Source of the DNA: Magicicada septendecula
Lineage: Eukaryota > Arthropoda > Insecta > Hemiptera > Cicadidae
Direction of reading: 5' to 3'
Assembly: GCA_034769895.1 (NCBI GenBank)
Contig: CM068370.1
Location: 36,981,031 to 37,045,030 of the forward strand
DNA: 64,000 nt
Position 1 is the stretch's first letter; every line of letters begins with the position of its first letter. Under the pieces are notes generated by a model that saw only the letters and a program-made list of their open reading frames with translations, made no database searches and was not told where the DNA came from. Made by a program: the position numbers and the translations under genes. Positions 22,982 through 32,705 of the stretch are shown piece by piece.

Positions 22982-22987
22982 CGTACC
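22982..22987. repeat. Polinton target-site duplication, left copy (CGTACC)
   Basis: Six bases directly before the AG that starts the element; the identical six bases follow the other end at 47713-47718. A 6-bp duplication is characteristic of Polinton integration. Confidence 0.93.
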
Positions 22988-24396
22988 AGTAGAGGGAAAA
23001 TACCGGTTCTGACCAACAAAGGATGCCGCCGTTCCCACGGTCTAGATCAAAGAGATGCCGCCGTTCCCACGGTCCAAGATTTTTTCCCACGCTCTCCCCA
23101 CCACCGCTGGACCACAGCATCCCAAAGGACCGCGAATTTCCGCGAATAAATTTTTTTATTTTTTTTTAATTTGATATTTTTATTTTTTTAATTAAATTGA
23201 TTTGCATATCCGCGAATATATGCAGCCTTTCGCGAGCCTAAATCACTTTCACTTTCTAATTTCCGCGAATATAATTTTTTATATGCCGTCTTTCGCGAGT
23301 CTAAATCATTTTCACTTTCTACTGGACCGCGAATTTCCGCGAATAAATTTTTTTAATTTGATATTTTTATTTTTTTAATTAAATTGATTTGTATATCCGC
23401 GAATATATGCCGCCTTTCGCGAGCCTAGATCACTTTCACTTTCTACTGGACCACAGCATCCGCGACTTTTTCGCTGATCTGTGTCAAGATCCGCGACTTT
23501 TTCGCGTATCTGGACCACAGCATCCGCAATGTATATTAAATCTATATGATCAGGTTTACCAACCTATGTATGGGTTCAAACTTGATATGTGTGTGTATTA
23601 TAGTGTATATTAAAATATATGATCAGGGTTACCAATCCTGCATTATTGTGTGTGTGTGTATAGAACAGATCTGTCAACATTTTTCTTCGGTGGGAAATTC
23701 AAACTATATTATAGTAAATTGTTGACGACGACTTCGATATCAACTCTCTCTCCCCTCCTCTCTCTTTGTCTCTAGACACAGTTGTCATCAGTTTTACATA
23801 AGCGTCGTGCTACCTATGGATTATTGTAATTAGCGATACTAAAATGTAATCACCAGGAAATATATATTTATCACCTACCTCGTGGCGTCCTTTTTTGACA
23901 CATGACAGTCATTGACTACGATTTAGAAATTAATATACTGCCAAGTCTGTGTGTGTGTGTGTGTGGTAAAGTGTTACGCATAAAAAAATCTCCTTGAAAT
24001 AAGGTATTTTCAAAAGTTTTGTGTACACACACATTGTATAATAATTTTCGTAATTGTAAGATACAACCTGCAAATTATTAAAATGTCTCTCTCACACATT
24101 TCTGATTACTATACAAATAATTGGATGCATATTCGAAGATTTCCCTTATTCAAACGATTTGTATGTGTGTACACGAACTTAAATACAGACGATTGTAATT
24201 TTAAAAATTCATTTTTTGCATTAAATATATATCGTAAACAATGAAATAATAATATTTCGTCATTGTAAGATTTTAATAAAACAATTATCAGTTTAAATAA
24301 TAATTTTCATGATTGTAAGATACAACCTACAAATTATTAAAATGTCTCTCTCACACACATTTCTGATTACTATACAAATAATTGCATGCATATTCG
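22988..24396 (+). repeat. Polinton left terminal inverted repeat
   Basis: A 1,409-bp arm matching the reverse complement of 46086-47712. It contains the outer module with GATGCCGCCGTTCCCACGG, several AT-rich/CGCGAA modules (CCGCGAATTTCCGCGAA, CTTTCGCGAGCC), CA/TG runs, and a 71-bp stretch (about 23964-24034) resembling the 5' part of the protease gene. Similarity stops at GCATATTCG. A 74-codon open frame here (23389-23613) recurs in the right copies only because the DNA is duplicated. Confidence 0.9.
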
Positions 24397-25233
24397 AAGG
24401 TTTATAACGAAATAAATTAAAATAAACCATAATTTGTTTTAAATAATTAAATATATTTACAACACTGTACACAAACATAAAATATATAGTTTACAAACCG
24501 CTATAATACAATTATTGATTAAATATATATATCACAAACATTGTTATATATATAAAATATTAATAATAATATTGTTTTAACTGATTAAATATATATTTAC
24601 AGCACTGTACACAAACTTAAAATATAGTTTACAAACCGTTATAATACAATTATTCAAAATACATTTTACATTGATTAAATATACATATATCACAAACAAA
24701 CATTGTTATATAAAATAAATATTAATAATAATTTTTTGACATTGTAAGATTTTAAAATAATAATTTCACGGCTGTAGATACAGTTCACAAGGAAGTTTAT
24801 CTGTAACATAACAATACAGTCGATATTAGAATCACTGATACGATAATATTCAATTATCACACACACACACACACACACACAGTTAGTGGAAAGAATCAAA
24901 TGCGTTAAGTAAGTAAACTTTTTCAAGTATATGTCATTTTTCATAAGTTAATGTACTTTCAAATAATTTCTAATCAAACCAAACCAAATATTATTCACTG
25001 GAAATTTGTAAATACTACTTAGAATCAATGATACATTTATCGCATAAAGGTAATGTACTTTCAAATAATTTCTAATCGAACCAACTATTATTCAACGAAA
25101 CTTGTAGAATCAATGATACATTTATCATGTACATACAAATTCAATTATTAAAGTGTTAAGTACAGAGAGTTGAAACTACACACACGCACACACATCAATA
25201 AATTGTTTGTTAACACGATTGCTACTTACGACG
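24397..25233. other. Left subterminal AT-rich region of the Polinton
   Basis: No gene. Contains diverged short repeats (blocks with ACAGCACTGTACACAAACTT-like and ATATATCACAAACA sequence; TAATGTACTTTCAAATAATT twice near 24950 and 25052) and CA runs. No counterpart at the right end. Confidence 0.6.
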
Positions 25234-25527
25234 TTAGGACTCAATCTCTACTTGTGTTGTTTGATTTCTCGTCCCTCGATACACTAAATGTAGTTCTTTA
25301 GGTTTGATATGTCTGAGCTCCTCATTCGTGAAGACACCTGCATACCTCTTGGGAAGATAGACACGATACTGACGGTCGCCATCCTCCAACGTAGCAAGCA
25401 CAGAGTTCCCATATTTTGTGTCCACATTTGTTAAGACCGTGATGGGATATTTTTTATTCACTATCAATTCTGAACATCGTTTGTACTCGATAGCACTTAC
25501 AGCATTAAACTTTACAAGAAACGACAT
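25234..25527 (-). CDS. Polinton small conserved-looking protein, 97 aa, function unknown
   Basis: ATG at 25527 (MSFLVKFNAVSAIEYKRC). The body alternates short predicted strands: YPITVLTNVDTKYGNSVLAT, then RQYRVYLPKRYAGVF and LHLVYRG. The pattern K.V.TKYG....L.DG....V.LPKRY resembles small proteins I associate with arthropod mobile elements, and its strand-rich layout would suit an OB-fold nucleic-acid-binding protein; that is inference only. It is the last leftward gene, nearest the left inverted repeat, about 315 bp downstream of the next leftward gene. No transmembrane or signal segment is visible. Base composition matches the other Polinton genes. No frameshift is seen. Confidence 0.7.
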   Translation of the reverse strand: MSFLVKFNAVSAIEYKRCSELIVNKKYPITVLTNVDTKYGNSVLATLEDGDRQYRVYLPKRYAGVFTNEELRHIKPKELHLVYRGTRNQTTQVEIES

Positions 25528-25841
25528 TATTAGAAGACACTAGTGAACACGTCTGTATCAAACCAGAGAGAACCAAACAATGAAAGAATATTCGTCACAA
25601 AAGGACAGTAGAATGTGATAGTGGTGGTGGTAACGTCGGTGTCCCACTTTCATTTGCATGTATGAACATGTCCCACAGACGAAATTAGAGACACCAAAAA
25701 TATAACAATGTCATTAGGAAAGTCCATTTTCATAAGAAAATAGTCACTGCTTACAGCTATGCATGTATGTACATGTCCACAACAGAATGAGAGAGAGAGA
25801 TATAAATGTCATCATTCGCTGTGACCTACTTTCTAAATTTG

Positions 25842-26345
25842 TTACATTAAAAATGTTTGTTTAAAGCAAAAATCATGAATCATCCATTCCCGAATAGCAT
25901 GCACCTTATAGTTGGCACAACGGTCAGAAGAATTGAAATGTCTAAGACATTCTGTTCCATGAATTATATACGGTATGTTTTTAGGACAACCAAAGTCATC
26001 GAGATTGATGATATTATTGTGTATTATCTTTGATTGCAAAAAACGTTTTTTCTCAAAACCCTTCACAAACACATATTTATATACACGTGTATGTGATGTT
26101 AACAATGAAACAAGATTGTCGTATGGTGTCTCTCCTTCGCTCCATCTAAGTCTATGATAATTTGACGTTAACCAGTGGTTTGTCCTAACGTATTTGGGAT
26201 TCGTAACGGATGTAGCAGGCGGTGTCAAAATCCAATGTCTACCAGCAAATCTCAGAACGTCCATGATTGACAGTTCCTTCACAATATATTTTCCGTTGTC
26301 GTCGAAAAAGCACTGGAAGTCGATTATAACCGCAGTGTTATCCAT
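25842..26345 (-). CDS. Polinton-encoded conserved protein, 167 aa, possible nuclease fold
   Basis: Begins at ATG 26345 (MDNTAVIIDFQCFFDDNGKY). The open frame extends ten codons upstream to an ATG at 26375, but that part contains TTTCTTTGTCTTACAG, a strong 3' splice site, so I take the inner ATG. Notable segments are VIIDFQCFF at the start (an acidic residue after a hydrophobic strand, as in RNase H-like nucleases), VFVKGFEKKRFL, NLDDFGCPK and RCANYKVHAIREWMIHDF. I recognise this architecture from uncharacterised arthropod proteins but cannot name a characterised family; an exonuclease-like role is a guess. A donor GTAAGT at 26447 fits a 98-bp 5' UTR intron (26350-26447). Confidence 0.75.
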   Translation of the reverse strand: MDNTAVIIDFQCFFDDNGKYIVKELSIMDVLRFAGRHWILTPPATSVTNPKYVRTNHWLTSNYHRLRWSEGETPYDNLVSLLTSHTRVYKYVFVKGFEKKRFLQSKIIHNNIINLDDFGCPKNIPYIIHGTECLRHFNSSDRCANYKVHAIREWMIHDFCFKQTFLM

Positions 26346-26349
26346 AATA

Positions 26350-26447
26350 CTGTAAGACAAAGAAACCACACACATTACAAACTCTATATATGTATATATT
26401 ATGTTTAAACATACAAATATCGTTGTGATATTAATATGTGAACTTAC
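26350..26447 (-). other. Predicted 98-bp intron in the 5' leader of the 167-aa gene
   Basis: On the minus strand AAAC|GTAAGT opens the intron and a pyrimidine-rich TTTCTTTGTCTTACAG closes it four bases before the ATG at 26345. A TCAGT initiator candidate lies at 26464-26468. Seen only as sequence; not proven transcribed. Confidence 0.45.
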
Positions 26448-26518
26448 GTTTACAGACGTCTAGACTGAAGCACCGAGAGACGTCAACTGCCGAAAGAAAC
26501 AAGTGTTGAGGGGGGTTA

Positions 26519-29500
26519 CTATACATGGAGACAAATTTTTTTAGTAGGTGGGGAGGTGTCGTCGTCGTCGTTCTCCATGTTGATGCGTTGTTGTATCCGA
26601 TAATGACCGTATGCAAGTGTATCATGACCATTGTCTAATATATAACGCTTATCATCATACGGTGACAACGCTTGCTTATTTACACGCATCGTGTACAGCG
26701 TATGATGATCGCTACGTAAACAAAGCGCACTGGTAGAAAACTGACAATGATCAGTGAGACACTTGCGATACATATCGTGTCGCAGACTCCTCTTAATTGC
26801 AACTCGAGGCACACCTTTACACACACGTTTTTGACACTCTTGGGTGGGATCTTCGTGGGCCACAAGGAACGAATAACATTTCGCTCGGAGACCCACGAAT
26901 TCTCTAATAGGACGACCGCACGTTTCATCCTTGAACAGGCCGACAACCTTTTTGTTCTTAAGGCTATAACAAGGATGAGACGTAGGGTAATCCGATGTGT
27001 CAAAAACGTGTAGGTCCTTCTTCATGTCTGCATACAAGTCTGATGTTTGAATGCTATACATCAGACTGTCTGTATCTGTCATTAATAATTTAACGTTGCG
27101 GCCGTACTTGGCGACAGCATAACGATAATGAAAGTCGTACATTATCGTTTTGCTAACGTCAAGCACCGTGAAGCCGACATACACGGGACGGGAAAGAACA
27201 ATGGATTTTTTACGGAGTGAGAGCCCCACCAGATCGTTCGTATAACGAATCATACGTTTTAGCCTAGGTGTGGAAACTAGTTTTTGAAGCCGTCGTTCAT
27301 TCGAGACTAGTTCAAAGTCTATATGTTTCCGTACGTTCTCCAGCGACTTACCGTATACGGCGTTGTTCATCAATTTGAAAAGGTCTTTTTCAAAGCTATT
27401 GACGGCTGTTTGCCTCTTGCGGGTGTTGAAATCGATAAACGGTTTCAACCAAGCGCTTTGCTTAAAACACAACACCCTATGAGTCCCTTTCAGCTCTAAG
27501 CCAAGACTTAAATACAATTTCAAATTTCGATAATGGAGAACGTAATTTTGTTTGTCCTCCAAAGTTGTTAACAACTTCTCTACGGATGACCCTGATTCGT
27601 TATACGATGATCTGTATATACTCTCGTGTAAACGTTTGGAAAAGTGAGAAAGGATATCGGGTGTTACGTGCTGGCGCACAGGTGCAAGTGGGTAGTCGGA
27701 ATGCAGGTCGTGTAAGGTATCGGGATAGTGTAGGTCGACTTCGAGGATGTACCCGATGTCGGAATCATCACTCACATTACGTACGTCCAAGGACTCGATT
27801 TCGTTACGATCGAGCCATCGGAAGTCTGCGTAAGGGAGTGGTTGCGACATGGCTGCACCGTATAAATTATTACAGTCTGTATACAGAATGAAGGAGGTCG
27901 GTTTCGATACATCGTACTGATCTGGAATCAGAGGATTGTTAGCGACTGCGTGACGGTTGGATATCATCGCGCAGCCTCCGCGGACCCCAGACTCAAGGAA
28001 CAGATGCAGATTTATCTCTGTTAACAGCTCTAATTCGACCCCTGTCATTTTTAGCATCGCGTTCCAAGCGAGTCCGGGAAGCGAGTAAAAATGACACGGG
28101 TCCAAGCAGTAATCGCGTAAGGCCATGTCTCGGAAACTTTCAAAGACATCGGCCAGCAGCATTACGTCTGTCAACAAATACAAATCGTGGTAATCTCCAA
28201 ACGTACGCAGATTGAATGCACTACACACGTTTTGTGCGTGCTCGTAATCTGCGTCCGAAATAGCCGATTCCAACAACCGGTTATCAAAGTGTTCACGAGC
28301 AGGTAGACTTGATTCGTTGAACCGATCAATGCTGTCAACGTACTCGTAAGGGTATACTCCCTTGCGTACGAGCAGATTGGTCTGTTCGTCGAAACCCCGT
28401 CTAAGCATTTCCTCTCTGAGCAAAGGAAATTGGCTCCCGGACGTGGACAGATTGGTAACGAGTGTGTCCAGAGAGCGATTAAGAAATTGAAAGGAGTCTA
28501 CGAAACGCAAGGGACCCAGGGAGAACGACACGTAACGCTCACTGGATGTTGCAATGCAGGATACGTGTTGGTCCTTATATTTTCCTAAACCCTGCATTAA
28601 ATGGTGACAGTCGTAGCCACGAAGGTTGTGAAAGAAGACGGGGATATGACGAGGCATCTTGTAGCTTAGATTACAGCTATTGTGGGCTGCTCCCAAGAAT
28701 TTCCCCGTAAGATGACAATGATTGCGTACCTTGTCATCGTCTGTCAAAGGGCGCTCACACAAATGACAAACGGTGGCGTTAGTGAACGCAACATTGTCAT
28801 CATCGGACATAATTATTTGTACGTTATGTCGTACTACCTTCATCATATCCTCGGCGTCTTTCATCAACCACGAGAAGAAAGTGTCTACGACGTTTTCACC
28901 TCGATAAACTTTAGCCTCTCTCCAGAGTCTGTGTGTATGATCGACGATAGCATAGGAGAAACCTGACGGAATATGCATCGCTTCGTATGATGTGGACGAT
29001 ACAGGAGGAGAAGTTATTTTCTGACGGGTACCGTTGCTATCAACTGAGTAGAATTCGCCTAACTCGTGCACTGTCGTCGGGACGTTGTTACCAGGTGAAC
29101 ACGATTGAAGCGGAGTGATAAGGGACTCAAAGTCGACGTAGACGGTAAAGGGTACTTTAAGACAGTGCGCGTAATTTTTAAATGACATAAACTTCTCCTC
29201 CTCTGTGGGCATTTTGGTTTTCTGCTCGCCGTGAGGTGTGCAGTAGGGGAGATGATCGGACAGACCATGTTCTGTGGAGAAACGATGCAGGCAGTAGTCG
29301 CAGTAAAATGATTTATGTTCGAATTTTGTTAGGGATGATAACAATCTACTCATGTTACTGATAAGACAGTAATGTTTTCGGCTATTTGTATCGGACAGAA
29401 GTAAAAGATTAACATGATGTAATCTGTCCTTATTGGGGGTAATTCTTAACGGATAAACCTCATTTTTTGATTCGTTTCTGATATTGTCGTCTATATCATA

Positions 29501-30207
29501 GCCGAAAACGTTTATAGAAATATTGGGATTCTGTGTTTCAAATTTAGAAAGTGAGTTTATAGAAACAGGGTACTCGATACCGGACATATTTATTGTGTTT
29601 TTGAATAAGATGTAGTTTGAAACAAATTCTTTATGCGTTTGTTGAGGGTGTATGTGGGCTAGTACGGACCATAGAAAACACATTTCATCTTGGGAGTTAT
29701 TGATGTTGACTACTGCCTTGGTGAGTGCAAGTTTTCGCGGGGTTGGAAGGTAGGAGGATGCTGCTAGAGGCCGGTACCGTCCAACAACTAGTTCCAGCTT
29801 CAGTACAGCATCCACCGACCATCCGCTCCCGTCACGGGTAAAATTGGATATGCTATTCATGATTTTATCGTAGGATTCATCGAGTAGACAGTTCAACTCG
29901 TCGTTGTCGTCCGTGAGCAACGTACGACAACGTCCGTGGAAGACAGCGTCTTTGGTTACCACTTTTTCTTCGCCGCTGTCACCATCTAACACAGTTTTAG
30001 TGAAACGTATCCTGCACGCAATATGCCATTTGATACTGCGTAAACGTGCTTGTTCTGCCAGAATATCCTTGCACAATAAAGGTCGCACCTCGGTCATTAT
30101 CGGTACTATATCTTGATCTTCTTCTTCTGTGTACACAGGCAGGTAATTAAAAGTTGTGAGACATCCTCTAATACTACTGTTTCGCACAATATAAAATCGT
30201 GTCATAT
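26519..30207 (-). CDS. PolB: Protein-primed family-B DNA polymerase (pPolB), main exon
   Basis: Replicates the element using a protein primer. Numbering from ATG 30205 (MTRFYIV; 1,228 aa), all catalytic motifs are present: ExoI in YVDFESL (about 355), ExoII in FHNLRGYDCHHL (about 530), ExoIII in YLLTDVMLLADVF (about 678), motif A in YTDCNNLYGAAMS (about 777), motif B in KLMNNAVYGKSLENVR (about 945) and motif C in MTDTDSLMY (about 1042). Before the exonuclease lies a region with DEMCFLWSVLAHIHP and KHYCLIS, plus a C2H2-like finger (YCDYCLHRF). A CHLCERPL...HCHLTGKFLGAAHNSCN block resembles an endonuclease-VII-type zinc fold. TTTCAG ends at 30208, so translation probably starts in the upstream exon at 30857. 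No internal stop. Confidence 0.95.
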
Positions 30208-30332
30208 CTGAAACAATAGAAACACATGTATTAGCTAATAGGAATGATGAATAACACACACAAATTCATGTTTGTGGTAAATAAATAGATAGTACACGTT
30301 AGTAATACGTTAGTTTATTGCAAACTGTGAAG

Positions 30333-30683
30333 ATGGCAGCTACTCATGATTTTAGCATTGAAAGTGAAAGAAGAAAATCGTTCAAGTATTGGGAAGTGAC
30401 GTTTGTCAGTCCCGACGAGTTAGCGTTTGCTGGGTTTTACTACTATCCGCTAAATTATGATGTTTGTGGACATAGTATGTCATTCATAGACGATAGAGTT
30501 AAATGCTTTTGTTGCGGAATTGAATTAGTTCATTGGAGAGAAGGTGACATACCTATGGTGGAACATGAAAAATTTTCTCCGTCATGTCAATTTCTAAACG
30601 ATGTCAAGAGACAATACATTGGGGAGAAGGTGACAAACCTATGTCAGAACATAAAAAATTTTCTCCGTCATATCAATTTCTAA
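30333..30683 (+). CDS. Single-BIR (inhibitor-of-apoptosis type) protein
   Basis: 116 aa from ATG 30333. It contains a complete baculoviral IAP repeat: RRKSFKYWEV, SPDELAFAGFYYY, then the zinc ligands VKCFCCGIELVHWREGD and EHEKFSPSCQFL (Cys-x2-Cys...His...Cys). BIR proteins bind caspases or other apoptosis regulators; in DNA viruses of insects they block host cell death, so a host-control role is plausible but inferred. No RING domain follows. An 86-bp tandem duplication (about 30531-30616 and 30617-30702) repeats the C-terminal part of the BIR; the second copy is read out of frame and gives the final 19-20 residues. The gene sits antisense inside the predicted polymerase intron. Confidence 0.85.
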   Translation: MAATHDFSIESERRKSFKYWEVTFVSPDELAFAGFYYYPLNYDVCGHSMSFIDDRVKCFCCGIELVHWREGDIPMVEHEKFSPSCQFLNDVKRQYIGEKVTNLCQNIKNFLRHINF

Positions 30684-30796
30684 ACAACGTCAAGAGACTA
30701 TCTTGTACAGGTTAGACAGAGTTAATTCATATCAAACAAATTTGGTTTGCTACATAATTATAGAGAGAGACAATTGGTATTTAAAAAAATTTTTAC

Positions 30797-30857
30797 CTTG
30801 TTGAGGATGTCCCTGTTCCTGCTGATGTTGTTCTGGATTCTGTTGAAGGTCAGCCAT
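30797..30857 (-). CDS. PolB: Predicted first coding exon of the polymerase gene
   Basis: ATG at 30857 opens a 61-nt Gln-rich segment (MADLQQNPEQHQQEQGHPQQ) ending at donor CAACAAG|GTAAAA. The single leftover G plus the AT at 30207-30206 forms a codon in the polymerase frame, directly before its ATG, so the junction is phase-consistent (phase 1). The intron is 589 bp (30208-30796) and contains the BIR gene on the other strand. A TATA box and TCAGT initiator lie upstream. Introns are uncommon in Polinton polymerases as far as I know. Confidence 0.65.
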
Positions 30858-30883
30858 GGCGATATTCAGATGTGTGAATGAAT

Positions 30884-30946
30884 ACTGAAAAACAAAGAAA
30901 CTGTTATAGATATATATAGTATTTTTAACGCCGGTATTATGTTAGT
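30884..30946. promoter_or_regulatory. Divergent core promoter with shared palindromic TATA
   Basis: TATATATA at 30911-30918 reads the same on both strands. Leftward, TCAGT (30888-30884, +1 at 30886) lies 32 bp away in front of the polymerase exon at 30857. Rightward, GTTAGT (+1 near 30944) lies 33 bp away in front of the integrase ATG at 30959. The spacing fits TATA-initiator geometry of arthropod RNA polymerase II promoters. Confidence 0.6.
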
Positions 30947-30958
30947 GTATCTTAAACC

Positions 30959-31894
30959 ATGAACAACGCACGCAAGACTATAGCTCTAGAGCTACACAGA
31001 GCAGCGAGAAGGAATTTCGTTAGGCGCGCGGTTGAATTGAAGGGTCTACACGACTTGTACCAGGCGGATCTTGTGGAGATGATACCATACGCTCGAGTGA
31101 ACAAAGGGTACAAGTACATGATGACAGTGATCAATGCGTTTAGCAAGTACGCGTACGCTGTACCATTGAAAACAAAGACAGGAAAAGAAGTAAAGTATGC
31201 ACTAGAGCCTATACTAACTGCTAATCGAATGAAATATTTACAGACAGACAACGGGAAGGAGTATTACAACAGCACAGTACAAGCGTTACTAAAAAAGTAT
31301 AATGTGAAACATTACTCAACCTACAGTGAGAAAAAAGCTTCCATAGTGGAACGTTTTAATCGCACACTGAAGACACACATGTATCGAGCTTTCAGTGAAC
31401 AAGGACACTACTGCTGGTTGGATCTACTACCTACATTACTGAAATCGTACAACAATACAACACACAGAACCATTGGTATGAAACCGAGTGAAGTGAATGA
31501 CGCCAACGAACATATAGTGTTGGAACGAATAAGGAAGAACACAGCGCCTAAAATCAGTCCAACGAAACCACCCAAATTTAAAGTCGGTGACCGTGTTCGT
31601 ATAAGTAAGCACAAAATGACGTTCGCCAAAGGTTATACGCCGAATTGGACTAACGAAATATTCACTGTGGATAAAGTACAATCCACTACTATCCCCGTCA
31701 CTTATCTGCTAAAAGATCATCTAAACAAAGTGTTGAAAGGTGGTTTTTACGAGCACGAGATTAGTAAGTCCAAAGTCGGCGACGTATACCTAGTGGAAAA
31801 GGTGTTACAACGCAAAGGTGACAGAGTGCGTGTTCGTTGGCTCGGTTTCGATGGTAAACACGATGCGTGGATACATAAGAAAGATCTAATATAA
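30959..31894 (+). CDS. INT: Polinton integrase (RVE family) with chromodomain
   Basis: 311 aa; ATG 30959. It inserts the element's ends into host DNA, producing the 6-bp duplication seen. The catalytic triad is visible at D37 (LYQADLVEM), D97 (YLQTDNGKEYY) and E131 (KKASIVERFNRTLK). Other family landmarks are YKYMMTVINAFSKYAYAVPL and SYNNTTHRTIGMKPSEV, and an SH3-like C-terminal region (KFKVGDRVRI). The last 50 residues form a chromodomain (VEKVLQRKGDRVRVRWLGFD, then DAWIHKKDL) that may steer integration to particular chromatin. An N-terminal HHCC zinc finger is not evident. The stop codon lies inside the TATA box of the ATPase gene. Intact. Confidence 0.95.
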   Translation: MNNARKTIALELHRAARRNFVRRAVELKGLHDLYQADLVEMIPYARVNKGYKYMMTVINAFSKYAYAVPLKTKTGKEVKYALEPILTANRMKYLQTDNGKEYYNSTVQALLKKYNVKHYSTYSEKKASIVERFNRTLKTHMYRAFSEQGHYCWLDLLPTLLKSYNNTTHRTIGMKPSEVNDANEHIVLERIRKNTAPKISPTKPPKFKVGDRVRISKHKMTFAKGYTPNWTNEIFTVDKVQSTTIPVTYLLKDHLNKVLKGGFYEHEISKSKVGDVYLVEKVLQRKGDRVRVRWLGFDGKHDAWIHKKDLI

Positions 31895-31923
31895 AAAAGG
31901 TGACAGCACGTGATGAAAACAGT
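31890..31923 (+). promoter_or_regulatory. Core promoter of the ATPase gene, TATA overlapping INT stop
   Basis: TATAAAA (31890-31896) includes the integrase stop TAA (31892-31894). An ACAGT initiator-like site with A at 31921 is 31 bp from the TATA start. The first ATG (31924) would give an almost leaderless mRNA; the next in-frame ATG is 31948. Confidence 0.55.
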
Positions 31924-32658
31924 ATGCTTTCGGTATTCACAAAGATGAAGATTGTACAGCAAGCAAACAAATTACCAATAAAGGATATGGACTTTTTGGC
32001 TGGTGACGAAGGTAGTGCTAAGCGTAAACATGGCCCGCTATTACCGAACAGTATTCGCTGTATCGTTACAGGCCCAAGTTCCTGTGGGAAATCCAATGTG
32101 CTATTCAACCTACTGTTTGATGCCAACGGACTACGTTTCCGCAACGTATACGTGTTTTCAAAATCATTATTTCAACCAAAATACAGAATGCTAGAAACAG
32201 TGATGAAATCACTCGCTGATGAAGGTTTAGGTTATCATGCATACAGCGAGAACGAAGAAGTCCCGCTACCGAGTGAAATCACTGGTTTCGACTCTGTTAT
32301 CGTATTCGATGACGTATCGTGTGAAAGACAAAACAATATTCGAAAGTATTTTGCTATGGGGAGACATAGCGGTGTGGACACATTCTATCTATGCCAGACA
32401 TATAGCCAGATACCGAAACAATTGGTACGTGACAACGCTAACTTGTTGATATTGTTCAAACAAGACGATCTAAATTTACGACATGCATACAATGATCACG
32501 TTAACATAGATATGAAATATGATGCTTTCAAAGACGTCTGCATGGAAGCGTGGAAGGATCGTTATGGATTTCTAGTCATAGACAAAGACTCGTCAATAAA
32601 TGAAGGTAGATATAGAATCGGCTTTGATCGATTCATAATTGTTTCCGACGAAGTATAA
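31924..32658 (+). CDS. ATP: Genome-packaging ATPase (FtsK/HerA-type, A32-like)
   Basis: 244 aa from ATG 31924 (an upstream GTG extension is not needed; ATG 31948 is an alternative). Walker A is TGPSSCGKSN (residues about 49-58) and Walker B is SVIVFDDVS (about 123-132). RHSGVDTFYLCQTYSQIPKQ and ANLLILFKQD follow, as expected for the sensor region of A32-like packaging ATPases of Polintons, virophages and adenovirus-like elements. It should pump DNA into the capsid. It lies 5 bases upstream of a promoter for the next gene and its stop sits in that TATA box. Open throughout. Confidence 0.93.
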   Translation: MLSVFTKMKIVQQANKLPIKDMDFLAGDEGSAKRKHGPLLPNSIRCIVTGPSSCGKSNVLFNLLFDANGLRFRNVYVFSKSLFQPKYRMLETVMKSLADEGLGYHAYSENEEVPLPSEITGFDSVIVFDDVSCERQNNIRKYFAMGRHSGVDTFYLCQTYSQIPKQLVRDNANLLILFKQDDLNLRHAYNDHVNIDMKYDAFKDVCMEAWKDRYGFLVIDKDSSINEGRYRIGFDRFIIVSDEV

Positions 32659-32690
32659 AAGTGGTTGCACTGTAGTAATGTAATCAGTCC
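32654..32690 (+). promoter_or_regulatory. Core promoter overlapping the ATPase stop codon
   Basis: TATAAAA (32654-32660) contains the ATPase stop TAA (32656-32658); TCAGT follows with A at 32686, 32 bp from the TATA start, and the next ATG is 32706. Same geometry as at 31890 and 33604. Confidence 0.65.
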
Positions 32691-32705
32691 TCTTGCTAAC
32701 ACACG

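Noticed and set aside
26747..29268. Plus- and minus-frame ORFs of 70-110 codons overlapping the polymerase gene
   Set aside because: They shadow the 1,228-codon polymerase frame and carry no motifs of their own.
30318..30332. N-terminal extension of the BIR frame
   Set aside because: Upstream codon is TTG; the first ATG at 30333 is the natural start.
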